DNA of 26,582 nt, taken from contig JANPCX010000049.1 of NCBI GenBank assembly GCA_031431125.1, positions 1 through 26,582 on the forward strand, written 5' to 3'. How positions within the stretch are numbered: the stretch's first letter is position 1; every line of letters begins with the position of its first letter. The notes under the pieces are model-generated. The model worked only from the letters and a program-made list of their open reading frames with translations. It had not been told where the DNA came from and ran no database searches. Source of the DNA: JANPCX01 sp031431125 (GTDB lineage: Bacteria; Pseudomonadota; Gammaproteobacteria; Burkholderiales; Burkholderiaceae_C). Position numbers and translations under genes: made by a program. This document shows, one piece after another, positions 9,201-16,034 of this stretch.

Positions 9201-9790
9201 ACGAACTCACGTCGGCACGCGAGCGCAAAACCTTTCTCGATTCACAAAACGCCGATTTGCAAGACGCCATCAACACACTCGAAGACGCCATCCGCAAGAT
9301 CGACCTGGAAACACGCGACCTGCTGGGCAGCACCTTCAACCAAGTCAACCTCCATTTCGGCCGCATGTTCCCCAGCCTCTTTGGCGGCGGCGAGGCCAAG
9401 CTGGTGATGACGGGCGACGAGATTTTGGACGCCGGAGTGCAGGTCATGGCCCAGCCGCCAGGCAAAAAGAACAGCACCATTCATTTGTTGTCCGGGGGTG
9501 AGAAAGCGCTCACCGCCATTGCGCTGGTGTTCGCTATTTTTCAGCTCAACCCGGCGCCATTCTGTTTGCTCGACGAGGTGGACGCGCCGCTGGACGACGC
9601 CAACACCGACCGCTACGCCAAGCTGGTGCGTGAGATGTCACGCAGCACCCAGTTCCTCTTCATCAGCCACAACAAAATCGCCATGGAGATGGCCGAGCAG
9701 TTGGTGGGCGTGACCATGCAAGAACAAGGGGTGTCGCGCATCGTGGCCGTGGACATGGAAGCCGCCATGACCTTGGCGGAAGCGATTTGA
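6263..9790 (+). CDS. smc: Chromosome segregation protein SMC
   Basis: Structural-maintenance-of-chromosomes ATPase that compacts and helps resolve sister chromosomes, normally with ScpA and ScpB. The 1175-residue product has the N-terminal head with Walker A GPNGCGKS (31-38), a coiled-coil arm rich in Glu/Gln/Ala/Arg (about 165-500), a hinge (about 510-660, with KPWLAKHGLDGLQGLW at its entry), the returning coiled coil, and the C-terminal head with the ABC signature LSGGEKALTA (about 1076) and Walker B plus D-loop FCLLDEVDAPLDDANTDRY (about 1100). Length is normal and all ATPase motifs are intact. The zipA-like gene starts two bases after its stop, so both are likely co-transcribed. Confidence 0.97.
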   Translation: MRLNSIKLSGFKSFAEPTHFQLPGQLVGVVGPNGCGKSNIMDAVRWVLGESKASELRGESMQDVIFNGSGHRKPASRASVELVFSNEDARAGGQWNQFAEIAVKRVLTRDGTSSYYINNQPVRRRDVQDVFLGTGLGPRAYAIIGQGTISRIIESKPEELRLFLEEAAGVSKYKERRRETENRLKDTRENLTRVDDILRELNSNLDKLEKQAEVAATYRGLQEQGTLKLHQLWFLKHRDAAQEQERVKKAVLEAVNTLEARMAELRQGEAELETLRQAHYAAGDDLHAAQGSLAEAALEVSRLEERIRYVVEGRQRAEQRLLEIKAQNEQWGARQQEAQDELERIAEQMLGADEQNELLAAQAEEQNNTLPQLEDQLRSAQNKANEQRNQVVVVQQQIQVLASESRSVDEQVKQFSGRRERLASERQQIASPDMARLQGLRGQFTLAQEAQTVADARLHELAEQLPQLDEDRRSKQELLNLESGRQSEFNARLSALKALQEKVQTEGKLKPWLAKHGLDGLQGLWTQIHIETGWETALEAALRERINALSVGRVDIVRAFASDAPPAKLAFYTLPETGIANSHHTLARLSDLLRLDAAPMGGGLKALLNDWLEGVYTAANLDEALAARSKLTHGEVVMTREGHAVSQFAVSFYAPDSEQAGMLARAQEIQNLERQVKAQALIADESRSNLVRAEAAYTEASGRMGSSRKDAADTQTRAHQLQVEVLQLTQQAEQSQTRRTQLDDELTEVDAQLEELQERRAQGEARFEELDMQLATTQERHAELDEAVIQEERRIAQAREQLRTLERQAQEAQFASRSLNARQSELQRSIETAGQQVQSNAQAQAQLQEELTRLTDASAQAGLETALALRLEREALLGAARSNYDDLSQRLRRLDEQRLSHEQSLQPLRDAVTKLQLEEQAAQLGGAQFMEQLTAAEVNLDLLAQGIQEQGVKLHGLQTEIDRIQREINALGAVNLAALDELTSARERKTFLDSQNADLQDAINTLEDAIRKIDLETRDLLGSTFNQVNLHFGRMFPSLFGGGEAKLVMTGDEILDAGVQVMAQPPGKKNSTIHLLSGGEKALTAIALVFAIFQLNPAPFCLLDEVDAPLDDANTDRYAKLVREMSRSTQFLFISHNKIAMEMAEQLVGVTMQEQGVSRIVAVDMEAAMTLAEAI

Positions 9791-9791
9791 C

Positions 9792-10928
9792 ATGAGCCTG
9801 ACCGTTTCGCTGGCGATATTGGGCGGCATTGTTTTGGCCGCGGTGATCATCCATGGTGCTTGGCAAACGCGTCAAGCGGGCCCGAAGCGGGCGGACAAAA
9901 ACGCGCCGCCGTCTGATGGCGAAGCGGCGAGCCATGCGCGGCTGGACCCGGAATTCGACCGCATCGAGCCTTCGCTGGGTCCTGCACACCAAGGCTCAAC
10001 CGTTCAGCCCGAGCCGTCTTTGGCTGGCGGCCATGGGTCCGCAGTGGCACAGACTATGGACGCCGATCGGCTGGCCAGCCCAGCAACGGTGATCTACAAA
10101 CGCCCAGCCCTTCGTTTGGATGCCTTGATTGACGCCATTGCCCCCATTTCCCTGGATGCCCCCATCAGCGGGGAAATGCTCTTGTCTCATTTGCCGCCCA
10201 GCCGCCGCGCGGGCAGCAAGCCCATGTTGATCGAAGGCTTGAATGCGAACACCGGCGAGTGGGAGTTTGCGCTGCCAGGGCAGCGTTACAGCGAGGTGCA
10301 AGCGGGCGTGCAGCTGGCCAATCGCACCGGAGCATTGAACAACATTGAGTTCTCTGAGTTTGCTCAGAAAGTGCAAACCCTTGCAGACCTGCTGGGCGGC
10401 ATGCCTGACATGCCCGACATGCTGGATGCCACCGGCCGCGCCCGTGAGCTCGACGCTTTTGCCAGTGCCCACGACGCGCAACTTGCTGTGCATCTGCGTG
10501 CTCGCGCCGCGGCGTGGAGTGTGGGCTACATCCTGCAGCACGCTGGAAGGCATGGTTTTGTGCCCGGTGCCCTGCCTGGGCGTTTGGTTTTGTCCGCGCA
10601 AGAAGAGGGCGCACCGCCCATCCTGAGTTTGACCTTCGACGCCCAGGCCGCTCTGGCGGATGACCCCCAACAAGCCGCCGTGCGAGATGTCACCCTCAGT
10701 TTTGACGTCCCCCAAACCTCGCCGGAGGCACAACCCTTTGCCGCATGGCAGGCCAGCGCCCAGGCGCTGGCCTTGGGCATGGATGCCGCCATCGTCGATG
10801 ACAACGGCCAACTGCTCAGTGGTGACGGTTTTTCAGCCATCGGGCGTGAACTGGCGCAGCTGTACCAGGCTTTGGCACAGCGTGACATGGCAGCGGGTTC
10901 GGCCGTGGCGCGGCGCCTGTTCAGCTGA
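9792..10928 (+). CDS. zipA: ZipA-like cell division protein with FtsZ-binding domain
   Basis: Predicted inner-membrane protein that tethers FtsZ at the division site. The 378-residue product begins with one hydrophobic segment (about 3-22, SLTVSLAILGGIVLAAVIIH) followed by a basic stretch, a variable proline/alanine-rich linker (about 30-115), and a C-terminal domain (about 120-375) in the position and composition of the ZipA FtsZ-binding domain. The gene order smc-zipA-ligA is common in beta-proteobacteria and supports the call. The domain is divergent from the E. coli protein, so the name rests partly on topology and context. The start follows the smc stop immediately. A small internal duplication (PDMPDM) lies near residue 200. 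Confidence 0.8.
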   Translation: MSLTVSLAILGGIVLAAVIIHGAWQTRQAGPKRADKNAPPSDGEAASHARLDPEFDRIEPSLGPAHQGSTVQPEPSLAGGHGSAVAQTMDADRLASPATVIYKRPALRLDALIDAIAPISLDAPISGEMLLSHLPPSRRAGSKPMLIEGLNANTGEWEFALPGQRYSEVQAGVQLANRTGALNNIEFSEFAQKVQTLADLLGGMPDMPDMLDATGRARELDAFASAHDAQLAVHLRARAAAWSVGYILQHAGRHGFVPGALPGRLVLSAQEEGAPPILSLTFDAQAALADDPQQAAVRDVTLSFDVPQTSPEAQPFAAWQASAQALALGMDAAIVDDNGQLLSGDGFSAIGRELAQLYQALAQRDMAAGSAVARRLFS

Positions 10929-10974
10929 GTGTCAACCAAGGGTGGCTCGAATCCCTGGGAATTCGGCAACACCT

Positions 10975-10991
10975 GATGCAGACGCTGCATC
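10975..10991. terminator. Small hairpin after zipA, possible weak terminator
   Basis: A perfect 7-bp stem (GATGCAG, loop ACG, CTGCATC) lies 47 bases after the zipA stop. It is followed by a C-run rather than a T-run on the plus strand, so intrinsic termination is doubtful. The rest of the 10929-11093 spacer shows no gene. Confidence 0.25.
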
Positions 10992-11093
10992 CCCCCCGAT
11001 CTCGCCATCGTTTCCCCTTAGGTGTGGGGGGAGTGGGCGTGAAAAGTTGTCATTTGTGGCTCTCCTCACACGGCAGACTGTTGTAACCTGCGC

Positions 11094-11259
11094 CTAGTGT
11101 CATGAGCTGGAGGTTCGTCGAATAAGTTTGCCGAGAGTCAACGCCGTGCGGCGTTGCAAATGCTCGCAATGCCACTTGGCATTGCTGTGCTTTGCGCCTT
11201 GCCTGGCGCTGATTTCGACAAACTTATTTCTTCAACGAACTTCCAACCCGCGACACCAG
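11094..11259. repeat. Palindromic repeat, copy A (166 bp)
   Basis: A long imperfect inverted repeat starting CTAGTGTCATGAG and ending GACACCAG. Outer arms pair over almost their full length (for example AATAAGTTTG on the left with CAAACTTATT on the right). The centre is the shared core: GGCGTTGCAAAT, then an 8-bp stem with 4-nt loop (GCAATGCC/ACTT/GGCATTGC, 11166-11185), then TGTGCTTTGCGCCTTGCC. It occupies most of the spacer between zipA and the response regulator and resembles copy C (23645) along its whole length, arms included. It contains no gene of its own. It could be a non-autonomous mobile element of the ERIC/MITE kind or a structured RNA; the sequence alone does not decide. Confidence 0.85.
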
Positions 11260-11296
11260 TGTGCAATGTTGACATCTTTCGAGTAGCCGTACAGCG

Positions 11297-11845
11297 ATGA
11301 GCATCTTTAGTTTTTTACGTCGATCCCCCGAGCCCAGCAAGCCTGCCGCCGTCCCGGCGCCCATCGCGCCCAAAGAGCCCAGCGAACGCCGTCGGCTGTC
11401 CCGCTTGCGGGCGCGCAGTGGCACCCGGGTGCTGGTGATTGACGACTCGCAAACCGTGGTGGTGGCGCTGACGCGCATGCTCAAACAAAACCACTATGAC
11501 ACCCTGTTCGCTTACGAAGCAGAAACCGGCATCAGCCTGGCCCGAGCCCGCAAGCCCCACCTCATTTTTCTGGACATCATCCTGCCAGGCATGAACGGCT
11601 TCAACGCATTGCGCGCGCTGCGCCGCGACCCGGCCACGCAGAACATCCCTGTGATCATGATCAGCGGCAACGACCAAGCGGCGGAGCAGTTTTACGCTGA
11701 ACGTATTGGTGCTGACGATTTCATGAAAAAGCCCTTCAACCGCATCGAGGTGTTCTCTCGCATCGACCGACTGTTGGGTCCCGACCTCATTCCACATCGT
11801 CCTGCCACCCCTGCTGTGCACGATGCCCAGCATGTGCCCCGCTAA
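11297..11845 (+). CDS. CheY-like response regulator (single receiver domain with N-terminal extension)
   Basis: Two-component receiver protein without an output domain. After a proline/arginine-rich N-terminal segment (about 1-43, beginning MSIFSFLRRS), a receiver domain spans about 44-160: acidic pair Asp49/Asp50 in LVIDDSQ, phosphoacceptor Asp93 in FLDIILPGMNG, Ser123 in the switch position (IMISGND) and Lys145 in KKPF. All phosphorylation residues are present. The domain resembles twitching-motility/chemotaxis receivers such as PilG/PilH, but no kinase lies nearby, so its partner is unknown. It sits between zipA and ligA and overlaps the ligA start by 23 bases, suggesting co-translation. 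Its promoter is not clear; a TTGACA at about 11269 is too close to the start to be convincing. Confidence 0.9.
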   Translation: MSIFSFLRRSPEPSKPAAVPAPIAPKEPSERRRLSRLRARSGTRVLVIDDSQTVVVALTRMLKQNHYDTLFAYEAETGISLARARKPHLIFLDIILPGMNGFNALRALRRDPATQNIPVIMISGNDQAAEQFYAERIGADDFMKKPFNRIEVFSRIDRLLGPDLIPHRPATPAVHDAQHVPR

Positions 11846-13943
11846 CGACCAACCCCATCCCCTTCCTTTGTTTCCTGATGATTTACAGGCCGCGTCCGCA
11901 CACGCCGAGCGGCTGCGAGCGTCGCTTGCTTTCCACGCCCATCAATACTATGTGTTGGATGCGCCTCGGATTCCCGATGCCGAATACGACCGTCTGTTCC
12001 AAGAGTTGCAGGCGCTCGAAACCGCACACCCGGCACTGTTGACGGCCGACTCGCCCACGCAGCGCATCATTGGCAAGGTATTGGACGGATTTGCGCCTGT
12101 ACGGCATGCCGTGCCCATGCTGTCGATCCGCACCGAGACCGACACCGACGCCAGCGGTGCCTTGGCCTTTGATGCCCGTGTGCGCCGTGAGTTGGAACTC
12201 GTTGATGAAGCACCGCCGATTGAATATGCCGCCGAACTGAAGTTCGATGGCCTGGCGATTAACCTGCGTTATGAAGAGGGCCTGCTGGTGCAAGCCGCCA
12301 CACGGGGTGATGGCGAAACCGGCGAAGACGTGACCCAGAACATCCGCACCATCTCGCAGATTCCACTTCGTTTGATGGGCTGCGGCGCGCCCGTGCTGGA
12401 GGTGCGTGGCGAGGTCTATATGCGGCGAGATGCCTTCGAAGCCTTGAACGAACGTCAGCGGGCGTTGATCGCCCAGGGCGCAAAAAACGAGAAAACCTTT
12501 GTGAACCCTCGAAATGCCGCTGCGGGGGCGGTTCGGCAACTCGACCCTGCGATCGCCACCAAGCGGCCTTTGAGTTTTTTTGCCTATGGGCTGGGGGACG
12601 CCCAAGGTTGGAGCCTGCCTCAGACCCATGGCGAGTTGCTGGATGCCTTGGCGGCCATGGGTTTGCCGGTCTGCAAAGACAGAACGGTGGTGCAGGGTGC
12701 CGAGGCCTTGGTGGCCTTCCATCGGGCCATGGGTGCCAAAAGAGACACCTTGCCATTTGACATTGATGGTGTGGTCTACAAGGTCAATTCACGTGCGCTG
12801 CAGCAGCGCTTGGGTTTTGTCAGCCGAGAGCCGCGCTGGGCTGTGGCGCACAAGTACCCGGCGCAAGAACAAATCACCACCTTGCTGGACATCGACATTC
12901 AGGTCGGGCGCACCGGCAAGCTCACGCCGGTGGCCAAATTGGCGCCTGTGTTTGTGGGTGGAACCACGGTCAGCAATGCCACGCTGCACAACGAAGACGA
13001 GGCCCGCCGCAAGGACGTGCGCATCGGCGACACCGTCATCGTGCGCCGCGCCGGTGATGTAATTCCCGAGGTGGTGGCGGTGGTACTGGAGCGCCGCCCT
13101 GCCGACGTGGGCGAGGCCTTTGATCTGTACAAACGCCTGCAGGGCCAGTGCCCGGTGTGCAGCAGTCCCATCGCACGTGAAGAAGGCGAGGCTGATTGGC
13201 GCTGCACCGGTGGTTTGACCTGCCCCGCACAGCGCAAACAAGCCATCCTGCACTTTGCCGGCCGCCGCGCCATGGACGTCGAAGGTTTGGGCGATAAATT
13301 GGTTGACCAGCTGGTGGACGCGGGGCTGATCAACAGCCTGCCCGAGCTCTACAAACTGGGTTTGGCCAAATTGGCCGCTTTGGATCACATGGGCGACAAA
13401 AGCGCGGTGAACCTCTTGGCCGGGCTGGAAAAAAGCAAGTCCACCACGCTTGGGCGTTTTCTATTTGCCCTGGGTATTCGCCACGTGGGCGAAACCACGG
13501 CCAAAGATTTGGCCCGACACTTTGGTTCTATCGACCGCATCATGGATGCCACCATCGAGCAGCTGCTGGAGGTGAAAGATGTGGGGCCCGTGGTGGCGCA
13601 AAGCCTGCGCGCATTCTTTGATCAAGCGCACCACCGAGAAGTGGTGGAGCAACTGCGGGCGGCTGGCATTCATTGGCCCGAGGACCAAGGCAGTTTCGAT
13701 GCCAGCCCCAAGCCACTGGCTGGGTTAACCTTCGTCCTGACGGGCACCTTTCCCACCCTGAGCCGCGATGCCGCCAAGGACTTGATTGAAGCGGCGGGTG
13801 GCAAAGTCAGTGGCTCGGTGTCCAAAAAAACCCACCATGTGGTGGCAGGGACCGACGCCGGCAGCAAGCTCGACAAAGCGCGGGAGCTGAATCTGTCGGT
13901 GTTGGATGAAGCGCAGTTGTTGGCCATGTTGAACATCACCTAG
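11823..13943 (+). CDS. ligA: NAD-dependent DNA ligase LigA
   Basis: Essential ligase that seals nicks in replication and repair using NAD. The 706-residue product has the Ia domain (HAHQYYVLDAPRIPDAEYDRL, about 38-58), the adenylation domain with AMP-accepting Lys140 in AELKFDG, the OB fold, a four-cysteine zinc finger (CPVCSSP then WRCTGGLTCPAQ, about 438-465), helix-hairpin-helix repeats (about 490-610) and a C-terminal BRCT domain (about 627-704). The start at 11823 overlaps the response regulator; an ATG at 11832 is equally possible. The TAG stop (13941-13943) lies inside the CTAG that begins palindromic repeat copy B, so the last codons and the stop may have been set by that element. Confidence 0.97.
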   Translation: MPSMCPANDQPHPLPLFPDDLQAASAHAERLRASLAFHAHQYYVLDAPRIPDAEYDRLFQELQALETAHPALLTADSPTQRIIGKVLDGFAPVRHAVPMLSIRTETDTDASGALAFDARVRRELELVDEAPPIEYAAELKFDGLAINLRYEEGLLVQAATRGDGETGEDVTQNIRTISQIPLRLMGCGAPVLEVRGEVYMRRDAFEALNERQRALIAQGAKNEKTFVNPRNAAAGAVRQLDPAIATKRPLSFFAYGLGDAQGWSLPQTHGELLDALAAMGLPVCKDRTVVQGAEALVAFHRAMGAKRDTLPFDIDGVVYKVNSRALQQRLGFVSREPRWAVAHKYPAQEQITTLLDIDIQVGRTGKLTPVAKLAPVFVGGTTVSNATLHNEDEARRKDVRIGDTVIVRRAGDVIPEVVAVVLERRPADVGEAFDLYKRLQGQCPVCSSPIAREEGEADWRCTGGLTCPAQRKQAILHFAGRRAMDVEGLGDKLVDQLVDAGLINSLPELYKLGLAKLAALDHMGDKSAVNLLAGLEKSKSTTLGRFLFALGIRHVGETTAKDLARHFGSIDRIMDATIEQLLEVKDVGPVVAQSLRAFFDQAHHREVVEQLRAAGIHWPEDQGSFDASPKPLAGLTFVLTGTFPTLSRDAAKDLIEAAGGKVSGSVSKKTHHVVAGTDAGSKLDKARELNLSVLDEAQLLAMLNIT

Positions 13944-14106
13944 TGTCATGAGTCAGACATATCGAGGCAAAATGAAAACGATGGATTCGCTCCGAGGGCA
14001 AGGCGCAAACCACAGCGATACCTATTGGTATCGCGAGGATTTGCAACGCAGCCATCGGGGCGAAGGCGTGTTTTCATGTCTCGATATGTCTGACTCGTGA
14101 CAGTGG
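13940..14106. repeat. Palindromic repeat, copy B (167 bp)
   Basis: Begins CTAGTGTCATGAGTCAGACA and ends with the degenerate complement TGTCTGACTCGTGACAGTGG. The arms pair for more than 40 bp with small internal loops (for example TTCGCTCCGA with TCGGGGCGAA). The core is in the opposite orientation to copies A and C: GGCAAGGCGCAAAC, then the stem GCGATACC/TATT/GGTATCGC, then GAGGATTTGCAACGC. It fills the gap between ligA and def and provides the ligA stop codon. Its core matches copy D closely, but the arms are largely different in sequence. Confidence 0.85.
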
Positions 14107-14128
14107 CAGCAAAGGACGAAAAAAGACC

Positions 14129-14662
14129 ATGGCAGTCAGAGAAATACTCAAGATGGGCGACCCTCGCCTTTTGCGTGTTGCCGCGCCGGTCGAGCGTTTT
14201 GATACGCCAGAGCTGCACAGTTTGGTGGTCGACCTTTTCGACACCATGCATGACGCCCAGGGTGCCGGGCTGGCCGCACCGCAAATTGGCGTCGACCTGG
14301 CGGTGGTGATTTTTGGTTTCAAACACAACGACCGTTATCCCGACGCACCCGAAGTGCCGCAAACCGTGTTGATCAATCCCGTGATTGAGGCTTTGTCGGT
14401 CGAGGAAGAAAGCGGCTGGGAAGGGTGTTTGTCCGTGCCTGGAATGCGCGGCATGGTGCCGCGCTACAGCCACATCCGTTACCGGGGTTTCGATGTGCGC
14501 GGTGGCCCGATCATCCGCGAAGCGCAGGGCTTCCATGCCCGCGTGGTGCAACACGAATGCGACCACCTCATCGGCAAGCTCTACCCCATGCGCATCCGTG
14601 ACTTCAACCAGTTTGGTTTTACCAGCGTGATGTTTCCTGGCTTGGATGCCAGCGACGATTGA
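14129..14662 (+). CDS. def: Peptide deformylase
   Basis: Metal-dependent hydrolase that removes the formyl group from the N-terminal methionine of nascent proteins. The 177-residue protein carries all three family motifs: motif 1 GAGLAAPQIG (45-54), motif 2 EGCLSVPG (98-105, metal ligand Cys100) and motif 3 HECDH (142-146, metal ligands His142 and His146, catalytic Glu143). Length is normal for the bacterial type I group. It starts 22 bases after palindromic repeat copy B, so its promoter is either inside that repeat or upstream of ligA. A Def paralogue elsewhere cannot be excluded. It is the last intact gene before the accessory island. Confidence 0.95.
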   Translation: MAVREILKMGDPRLLRVAAPVERFDTPELHSLVVDLFDTMHDAQGAGLAAPQIGVDLAVVIFGFKHNDRYPDAPEVPQTVLINPVIEALSVEEESGWEGCLSVPGMRGMVPRYSHIRYRGFDVRGGPIIREAQGFHARVVQHECDHLIGKLYPMRIRDFNQFGFTSVMFPGLDASDD

Positions 14663-14675
14663 CGGGCCCCCTCGA

Positions 14676-14984
14676 TCACGTTACGGCGAGATCACTTTCT
14701 CTTGCATGGATGAGAGTGGCCGCTGCGTCGTTGTAGGGCGTGGGAATGCCCAGGCGCTTGCCCATACGAACGACGGCCCCATTGAGGTAGTCAATTTCAG
14801 TTTTGCATCCTGCCTCCACGTCCTCAAGCATGGAAGAACGATGGGCGGCCGCTTTGGGAAGAACAAACGGCGTTCGCGATTTCTCGATATCACGCGTCGC
14901 GTCTTCGGACAGTGTTTGGTCGGGTTCAAGCCGCTGTGGAAACTTGGCGGAAGGCGCAATCTTGCTGCCGATCGCCGCTGCTGG
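14676..14984 (-). pseudogene. C-terminal remnant of a 2-dehydropantoate 2-reductase (ApbA/PanE family)
   Basis: Reading the minus strand back from the TGA at 14676-14678 gives about 102 open codons ending at an in-frame stop near 14985. The peptide contains SSMLEDVEAGCKTEIDYLNG followed by AVVRMGKRLGIPTPYNDA, the characteristic C-terminal domain of ketopantoate reductase (SMxQDxxxGRxTEID, NGxVVxxGxxxGVPTPxN). The entire N-terminal NADPH-binding domain is missing: upstream lies an unrelated GC-rich stretch and then ptxD. This is a truncated gene, probably cut when the phosphorus island was inserted or by a later deletion. A function for the piece alone is unlikely. It ends 14 bases from the def stop, convergent with it. 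Confidence 0.82.
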
Positions 14985-15012
14985 TTAGAGCGAAACCGGA
15001 GCGCGAAGGGCA

Positions 15013-15028
15013 GGGGCCCTCGGGCCCC
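15013..15028. terminator. GC-rich hairpin downstream of ptxD
   Basis: A perfect 7-bp stem with two-base loop (GGGGCCC, TC, GGGCCCC) lies just past the ptxD stop, between ptxD and the ketopantoate reductase remnant. It may end the island transcript, but there is no T-run, so factor-independent termination is uncertain. Confidence 0.35.
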
Positions 15029-15041
15029 CAAGAGCCACTTC

Positions 15042-16034
15042 TCAGCTGCGGTCCGAACCTCCCGCAGCGTTCACAGCACCGGGCGGCAGCTGCCCCGACA
15101 AAGCCGCCAGTACGTTGTCTGCCGCCGCGTGCTCGATGGCCAGCCTGCTGGCGCGTACGGCCGACCCTAGGTGTGGGGTGAACACGGTGTTGGGTGCGGT
15201 CAGCAGCGCGGGGTGCACCTGCAGCGGCCGCTCGGGCAGCAACCAGTCTTCAAACGCAAACACGTCGGCCGCATAGCCGCCGAGGCGGCCTTCCACCAGC
15301 GCAGCGGCGATGTCGCTTTCGACAACGACCGAGCCGCGGCCCACGTTCACCATGATCGGGGCACGCGCACACGCGCTCAGCGCGCACGCGTCGATCGAAT
15401 GCAGTGTCGTGCGGTTCAAGGGCAGCGCTACGAATACAAAGTCGGCACCTGCCAGCGCTTCTTGCTGTGTCGCTGGCTGCGCGCGGGGGTTGCAGGCTTG
15501 TGGGTCTACAGCCAGTACGGCCTGGCAGGCGAAGCCTTGTAGGCGGTCCACGATGGCGCTACCCAGGCGGCCCTGGCCCAGCACCGCGCAGACCGAGCCT
15601 TCAAGGCCGCGGCCGTAGTCACGCGCGCGCCAGCCGCTGTAGCTGCCCGAGTGCACGCGTTGGTGTCCTATCAGCACGTGCCGCGCGGCGGCAATCGCCA
15701 GGCCCAGGGCCAGTTCTGCCGTGGGGGCTGTCAGCAGGTCGGGCACCACGGTCAGCCAGACACCCGCCAGCTCGCAGGCCGCTGCATCAAAGCTGTCACC
15801 ACCCTTGAGGGCCCCGGCAACCACCTTCAGCCGGCTGGCCAGTGCCAGGCGACGGGCATCGACATGGTCGGTCATGAACGCCACCCAGGCCTCGGCGTCG
15901 CGCAGCTGGGCGTCCACTTCGGCTTCGGTCCACGGCTCCAGGGACTCGTTCATCACCAGCGTGCCAGCCTGGCGCAGCCGCTGTGCCACCTCGTCGTGCA
16001 GGCGGTGCGTCACGACGATGCGGTGCGCGCTCAT
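15042..16034 (-). CDS. ptxD: NAD-dependent phosphite (phosphonate) dehydrogenase PtxD
   Basis: D-2-hydroxyacid dehydrogenase-family enzyme expected to oxidise phosphite to phosphate with NAD in the cytoplasm. The 330-residue product keeps PtxD hallmarks: Lys77 in GALKGGDSFD, the segment VWLTVVPDLLTAPTAELALG, the Rossmann glycines GQGRLG (153-158), Arg233 in NVGRGSVV, GGYAADVF with Glu262, and catalytic His288 in TPHLGSAVRAS. These match Lys76, Arg237, Glu266 and His292 known from Pseudomonas stutzeri PtxD. Asp177 after the second strand suggests NAD rather than NADP. The frame stays open to 16097, but the ATG at 16034 overlaps the ptxC stop by 4 bases and matches the family start. The directly upstream transporter genes are of the phosphite type, supporting phosphite rather than another 2-hydroxyacid. 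Confidence 0.92.
   Translation of the reverse strand: MSAHRIVVTHRLHDEVAQRLRQAGTLVMNESLEPWTEAEVDAQLRDAEAWVAFMTDHVDARRLALASRLKVVAGALKGGDSFDAAACELAGVWLTVVPDLLTAPTAELALGLAIAAARHVLIGHQRVHSGSYSGWRARDYGRGLEGSVCAVLGQGRLGSAIVDRLQGFACQAVLAVDPQACNPRAQPATQQEALAGADFVFVALPLNRTTLHSIDACALSACARAPIMVNVGRGSVVVESDIAAALVEGRLGGYAADVFAFEDWLLPERPLQVHPALLTAPNTVFTPHLGSAVRASRLAIEHAAADNVLAALSGQLPPGAVNAAGGSDRS

Noticed and set aside
11094..14106. Palindromes as integron attC sites
   Set aside because: attC sites also vary in sequence while folding, but need the RYYYAAC/GTTRRRY boxes and lie between promoterless cassettes next to an integrase. None of this is seen, and the neighbours are core genes.
13946..14566. Minus-strand open frame running through repeat copy B into def
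   Set aside because: It is the complement of def plus the palindrome and shows no protein family features.
14803..15181. Small plus-strand open frames at the island's left edge
   Set aside because: They overlap the ketopantoate reductase remnant and the ptxD end on the other strand and show no family features or ribosome binding sites.
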